NCBI GenBank assembly: GCA_005788065.1
Contig: SXZD01000265.1
Span: forward strand, 1-26,721
Length of the DNA: 26,721 bases
Source of the DNA: Burkholderiales bacterium
Lineage (GTDB): Bacteria > Pseudomonadota > Gammaproteobacteria > Burkholderiales > Burkholderiaceae_B
Direction: 5' to 3'
Positions 23,719-26,721 of the stretch are shown one piece after another (within the stretch, counting starts at the first letter, position 1; the number at the start of each line of letters is the position of its first letter). Position numbers and translations under genes: made by a program. The notes below the pieces were generated by a model. The model was not told where the DNA came from and did not search any database. It saw only the letters and a program-made list of their open reading frames with translations.

Positions 23719-24304
23719 GCCGTCTCCCTGTCACGTCACCCCACGGCAACATCCTGTGCATGATACCGTCCCGGTCGAGGAAGGCATGTTTGAGCGCAGC
23801 CCCTACATGGGCCAGCAAGATCAGCCACAAAGCCCGATTGGCAAAGCGGTGCGCACTTTTGAACCACTCCTTCAACTCAGGGTCAGCCCCCATGAGCACG
23901 GGCAGCGGCCATTGACCAAACAGCACAACCGGATAACCGGCGGCCAGGCTGTAAAAATAGCCCAATACAGGAATGATCAGCATCAACACATACAAGCCGG
24001 CATGTCCGATCGCAGCCGCGTACCGCTGCCAATCAGGCATTGAATCGGGCAGGGGTGGCGGCGGGTTTTTCCAGCGCCACATCAGCCGCAGCAACACCAG
24101 AAACCACAGGCACACACCCAGCCATTTGTGATAATTAAAAAGGCGCAATTTGGTCGGCGTGATACCGGCGATCCCGACCATGTAGACAGCCATCACGGTG
24201 GCTGCCAAGATGCCAGCAACCATCAACCAATGCAGCAAAATGGAAATGCCCGAGTAGCGTCCGGCCGGTGTGGCCATTGCGGACTGATCGCTGGCTGTGT
24301 TCAT
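23705..24304 (-). CDS. Cytochrome b561-type membrane protein
   Basis: A 199-residue di-haem cytochrome b561 family protein with four transmembrane segments (about 22-44, 60-76, 98-120 and 155-175). Histidines are suitably placed as haem ligands (ILLHWLMV, FNYHKWLG, AIGHAGLY, and in the last helix LLAHVG). Such proteins pass electrons between quinol and partners across the inner membrane. The pairing with YceI proteins, which bind isoprenoids, is long known in E. coli (yceJ-yceI). Its ATG overlaps the stop of a small upstream reading frame (ATGA), and its own end overlaps the next gene, so it lies within a tight operon. Confidence 0.92.
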   Translation of the reverse strand: MNTASDQSAMATPAGRYSGISILLHWLMVAGILAATVMAVYMVGIAGITPTKLRLFNYHKWLGVCLWFLVLLRLMWRWKNPPPPLPDSMPDWQRYAAAIGHAGLYVLMLIIPVLGYFYSLAAGYPVVLFGQWPLPVLMGADPELKEWFKSAHRFANRALWLILLAHVGAALKHAFLDRDGIMHRMLPWGDVTGRRREIG

Positions 24305-24444
24305 CGTCTCAGGCCCGTGCTGAATTCAAATCGGAGGCTGACCCGACTCAGCCCTCTATTCACCGGTTCCGTGCTGATGTTGTCCATGATCTCTTTCATG
24401 TGGTTGGCAAGCCGAACACGTCGGGTTTGAGCACCGACAGGCAT
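24301..24444 (-). CDS. Candidate small protein (47 residues) leading the cytochrome b561 operon
   Basis: A short reading frame seen on the minus strand: ATG at 24444, preceded at 5 bases by a purine-rich AAAAGGGGG that can act as Shine-Dalgarno, and a TGA stop at 24301-24303 whose ATGA overlaps the cytochrome b561 start. The product is 47 residues, begins MPVGAQTRRVRLANHMKEIM and is basic, with no signal or membrane segment and no cysteine. Placement and ribosome site suggest a real gene or a translated leader that couples expression of b561. I know no homologue; chance is not excluded. Confidence 0.45.
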   Translation of the reverse strand: MPVGAQTRRVRLANHMKEIMDNISTEPVNRGLSRVSLRFEFSTGLRR

Positions 24445-24635
24445 TCAATCCCCCTTTTATTGCAGGCAGTTTGCAAGTTTGCCACCATTTGTTGCGCTTT
24501 TTCGCCTGCTTCGGGCAACTTTGGCGATGCAACCATTTGGGTTTCCGGGCAAGTCAGGGATAAAATACCGGACTGTAGAAGCTTGGCCGAGGTCGTGCTT
24601 CATAAAAATATCCACTGACACTTTCAAGGTGCCCC
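24445..24635. other. Intergenic region between the b561 operon and the cytochrome c gene
   Basis: Together with the small reading frame this fills the roughly 330-bp gap between cytochrome b561 and cytochrome c. It holds one promoter-like pair on the plus strand (24537-24566) and a direct repeat GTTTGC. I see no further gene or strong structure in it. Confidence 0.5.
24537..24566 (+). promoter_or_regulatory. Possible sigma70 promoter for the cytochrome c gene
   Basis: TTGGGT (24537-24542), an 18-bp spacer and TAAAAT (24561-24566), about 70 bp upstream of the ATG at 24636. Matches are partial. Confidence 0.4.
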
Positions 24636-25157
24636 ATGAGCAGTGAACACGAATCACCCATCAAGACGCCCAAGCAACTCGCCGCTGTTGTCGTAGCCGC
24701 ATTTCTGGTGCCCATTTTCACCATCGTGCTGCTCGTCAAATACGTCAACACCGCCGGCAAGACCGGTGCAGGCAGCGTAGCCATGACCGAAGAGGCCACG
24801 GCGCAGCGACTCAAGCCTGTCGCCCGCGTCGAGTTCAAGGACGTCAATGCACCGAAAGTGCTCAAGAGCGGTCAGGAAATCTATGACGGCGTCTGCGCAG
24901 GCTGCCACAACGTCGGTGCCGCCGGTGCCCCGAAAAACGGTGACAAGGGCGCATGGTCCGCTCGCCTCACTCAAGGCTACGACAAGCTGGTTGAACATGC
25001 CATCAAAGGCATCCGCGGAATGCCAGCGCGCGGCGGCAACCCCGACCTCGACGACATCGAGGTGGCTCGTGCAGTGGCGGTCATGGGCAACTCTGTTGGC
25101 GCCGGTTTCAAGGAACCCGCCGCACCTGCACCCAAGGCAGAAGCGACAGCCAAATAA
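24636..25157 (+). CDS. Membrane-anchored cytochrome c, c5-like
   Basis: A 173-residue monohaem cytochrome c. One N-terminal transmembrane anchor (about 15-36) holds it to the inner membrane. The haem site is CAGCH (about 88-92, in GVCAGCHNVGAAGAPKNGD) and a likely axial Met lies in GIRGMPARGG, the c5-type pattern. A low-complexity Ala/Pro/Lys tail follows. It should carry electrons in the periplasm, for example to a terminal oxidase. The start has AAGGTG upstream. It is divergent from the b561 operon and closed by its own terminator. Confidence 0.92.
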   Translation: MSSEHESPIKTPKQLAAVVVAAFLVPIFTIVLLVKYVNTAGKTGAGSVAMTEEATAQRLKPVARVEFKDVNAPKVLKSGQEIYDGVCAGCHNVGAAGAPKNGDKGAWSARLTQGYDKLVEHAIKGIRGMPARGGNPDLDDIEVARAVAVMGNSVGAGFKEPAAPAPKAEATAK

Positions 25158-25188
25158 GCCCGCCCGGCACTCACGCCGGCGTACATCA

Positions 25189-25222
25189 GGGTCGCACAGC
25201 GTGTCGCTTGCGGCCCTTTTTG
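25189..25222 (+). terminator. Rho-independent terminator after the cytochrome c gene
   Basis: GGGTCGCACAGC (25189-25200) pairs with GCTTGCGGCCC (25206-25216) over about 11 bp with one G-U pair and one bulge, around a 5-base loop. TTTTTG follows directly. Confidence 0.85.
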
Positions 25223-25291
25223 TTGGGCCCGTTCGGTTTTGCAGACAGGGCGCATGCTTCGCAACCCTTTCCCGCACGTCCTGCTTGCCAC

Positions 25292-26035
25292 TTACTGCGC
25301 AGCGACATCCCGGGACAACACTCCGGCAAAAATCAGCATCGCATTGTCCACCACATCATCCAGCGGCGTGTGAAATCCGTCATCAGACCAGCGCACCGCC
25401 ATGTGCATGATGCCGCCAACCAAGCCTGAGGAAATCAAACCCGGATCGATGTGCACCGATGTCTGTTGCACAAACGACGGTTGACCGATCGTGATCAACA
25501 ACTCGATGAACTCGTTCAGCGTTGACAGCGCCAGTCTCGTCATCTGCGCGCTGACGCTTAAAGCCTCCTGAAACAGGATGGGAACAAAAGCCGGGTGCCT
25601 GTGTATGCTTTCAAAAAACGCCCGCAGTGCCGAACGCGAAAACCGGTTCAGATCGTCTGGCGCCACACTGGCCACTACTGCCAGCACATTGCCCCGCACC
25701 TGCCCCGATACATGCAGGTAGACGGCTTGAAACAGCGCCTCCATGCTCTGGAAAGACTCATAAAAATACCGCTCGGTCAGCCCGGCACTGGCGCAAACAC
25801 CGCGCACCGTTGACCCATGAAAACCATCGCGGGCAAAACACGCCATTCCGGCTTCAAGGAATCTTTGCTGCCGCTCCGCTTTGCGCGCCTCATTGCTGAT
25901 GCCACGATAGCGGCGACCCTCCAACGGTTTATCCCGCATTGCAGTTGCTTGCGCGGTTTCTGCCGAGTCGCTTTGCAACGCCTGTTTCTGAGACTTCTGC
26001 ACGACCTGCCGGGTCATTTTGGTCTGAGGATTCAT
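25292..26035 (-). CDS. TetR-family transcriptional regulator
   Basis: From the ATG at 26035 this is 247 residues. A polar N-terminal extension of about 50 residues precedes a TetR helix-turn-helix (RFLEAGMACFARDGFHGSTV then RGVCASAGLTERYFYESFQS). The ligand-binding domain follows (about 105-247). Such proteins repress a divergent or adjacent gene until a small ligand binds. Here the divergent gene is a flavin monooxygenase, and two matching palindromes lie between them. Starts at 26086, 26017 or 25939 are also possible (the frame is open to a TTG at 26113); the last would give a normal-length TetR (215 residues). A weak AGAAG precedes 26035. The ligand may be the ketone substrate of the monooxygenase. 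Confidence 0.88.
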   Translation of the reverse strand: MNPQTKMTRQVVQKSQKQALQSDSAETAQATAMRDKPLEGRRYRGISNEARKAERQQRFLEAGMACFARDGFHGSTVRGVCASAGLTERYFYESFQSMEALFQAVYLHVSGQVRGNVLAVVASVAPDDLNRFSRSALRAFFESIHRHPAFVPILFQEALSVSAQMTRLALSTLNEFIELLITIGQPSFVQQTSVHIDPGLISSGLVGGIMHMAVRWSDDGFHTPLDDVVDNAMLIFAGVLSRDVAAQ

Positions 26036-26066
26036 CGCTTCTTGTGCTGTGCAAAATCGAAAGTTG

Positions 26067-26095
26067 TTGACAGTATGCGATGTCATCCATAAATT
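26067..26095 (+). promoter_or_regulatory. Promoter of the monooxygenase gene
   Basis: A perfect -35 TTGACA (26067-26072), a 17-bp spacer and TAAATT (26090-26095, four of six). Transcription would begin near 26102, about 32 bp before the ATG. The two palindromes overlap the -35 side and the start-point side. Confidence 0.65.
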
Positions 26096-26112
26096 GACAA
26101 CCCTTATTGTCA
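26068..26112. promoter_or_regulatory. Twin TetR operators, TGACA-N8-TGTCA twice
   Basis: TGACA-N8-TGTCA occurs at 26068-26085 and at 26095-26112, 27 bp apart. The second lies inside a longer perfect palindrome, TTGACAACCCTTATTGTCAA (26094-26113). They cover the -35 box and the start point of the monooxygenase promoter. On the minus strand the outer repeat supplies a TTGACA for the regulator gene (TATGGA at -10, 16-bp spacer), so the regulator may control both directions. Confidence 0.7.
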
Positions 26113-26133
26113 AATTTGTCCATCAGGAGACTC

Positions 26134-26721
26134 ATGAACGCACGCGCTGAAAACCTGCACGTCGAAACAACCGACGTGGCCATTGTGGGCGCCGGCTTTG
26201 CCGGGCTCGGCATGGCAATCGAAATGAAGCGACAGGGCTTCCGCGACTTCGTCGTACTCGAAAAAGCAGCCGACCTGGGCGGCACCTGGCGCGACAACAA
26301 CTACCCCGGTTGTGCCTGCGACGTACCCTCACACCTTTACAGCTTTTCTTTTGCGCAGAATCCCGACTGGTCCAATGCCTATTCCCCACAACCTGAGATC
26401 TGGGAGTACCTGCGCAAGTGCGCGCGCGATTTCGGCATCATGCCGCACATGCGCTACAACAGCGAAGTGCTGACCTCACGCTACTCCGACGAAACCGGAC
26501 TGTGGACAACCGACCTGACAGACGGACGCCGCATTGTGTCGCGCATTCTCGTCAATGCCCGCGGCCCGCTGGCTCGCCCTTCTTACCCAGACATCAAGGG
26601 CATGAAAAACTTCAAGGGCGAAGTTTTCCATTCCCAAAACTGGAATCACAACTATGACCTGAAGGGCAAGCGGGTTGCCGTGATCGGCACCGGTGCCAGC
26701 GCCATCCAGTTCATTCCGCAG
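26134..26721 (+). CDS. Baeyer-Villiger-type flavin monooxygenase, N-terminal part (runs off the window)
   Basis: The first 196 codons of a longer gene that continues past the window end. The FAD-binding Rossmann motif GAGFAG lies at 20-25. A segment GGTWRDNNYPGCACDVPSHL, like that of cyclohexanone-type monooxygenases, follows, then the Baeyer-Villiger fingerprint position FKGEVFHSQNWN (canonical FxGxxxHxxxW with Asn at the last place, where Pro or Asp is usual). The NADPH Rossmann motif GTGASA closes the visible part. It is expected to insert one oxygen from O2 into a ketone, giving an ester or lactone. A good AGGAGA precedes the ATG. The divergent TetR gene and the operators make it a ligand-induced catabolic gene. 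Confidence 0.88.
   Translation, partial: MNARAENLHVETTDVAIVGAGFAGLGMAIEMKRQGFRDFVVLEKAADLGGTWRDNNYPGCACDVPSHLYSFSFAQNPDWSNAYSPQPEIWEYLRKCARDFGIMPHMRYNSEVLTSRYSDETGLWTTDLTDGRRIVSRILVNARGPLARPSYPDIKGMKNFKGEVFHSQNWNHNYDLKGKRVAVIGTGASAIQFIPQ

Overview
The window reads as an ordinary, gene-dense stretch of a betaproteobacterial chromosome, most likely order Burkholderiales. The pointers are the family types: a DksA lacking zinc cysteines, an HU with a Lys/Ala tail, a membrane-anchored cytochrome c5-like protein, and a 3-hydroxybutyrate (PHB) branch. The E. coli-like order rsmI-yraN-diaA-dolP is also kept. I see no insertion sequence, prophage, CRISPR array, tRNA or rRNA gene. The genus cannot be told from the sequence alone.

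Layout. (1) 1-4401: short inverted tandem repeats, then a probable zinc-homeostasis block (COG0523/CobW GTPase, cysteine-poor DksA, a small exported protein, a ZnuD-like TonB-dependent receptor). (2) 4402-8042: rsmI on the minus strand and, divergently, yraN-diaA-dolP-tlpA-like, meeting hslR (Hsp15) tail to tail. (3) 8079-9496: a DUF547 secreted protein and a nucleoid protein HU gene, separated by a strong bidirectional terminator. (4) 9635-19346: a lipid/PHB-flavoured region. It holds a LapD-like receptor with degenerate GGDEF and EAL domains, a wax ester synthase/DGAT, and a minus-strand pair (alpha/beta hydrolase + MFS). Opposite these lies a plus-strand operon-like run of 3-hydroxybutyrate dehydrogenase, patatin and two acetoacetate-decarboxylase-superfamily genes joined by an ATGA overlap. 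(5) 19421-25222: a CBS-domain protein, then on the minus strand a compact operon (small ORF, cytochrome b561, two YceI proteins, a SulP-STAS-cNMP transporter), then a cytochrome c with its own terminator. (6) 25292-26721: a TetR regulator divergent from a Baeyer-Villiger-type flavin monooxygenase that runs off the window, with two identical half-site palindromes between them.

The most interesting signal is the acetoacetate decarboxylase (ADC) pair. Neither paralogue has lysine at the Schiff-base position of the clostridial enzyme: Asn in the first, Met in the second. The second has also lost both acidic active-site residues. They sit in tight array with a 3-hydroxybutyrate dehydrogenase and a patatin hydrolase, so this may be a small-molecule ketoacid or lipid pathway that uses a repurposed ADC fold, perhaps a catalytic/non-catalytic pair.

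Other points worth a second look are a 47-codon gene candidate upstream of cytochrome b561, the twin operators of the TetR/monooxygenase pair, a TTG-started hup gene, the abutting start codons of rsmI and yraN, and several tail-to-tail stop-codon overlaps. All functional calls rest on reading translated sequence and recalled family motifs; no database search was run.
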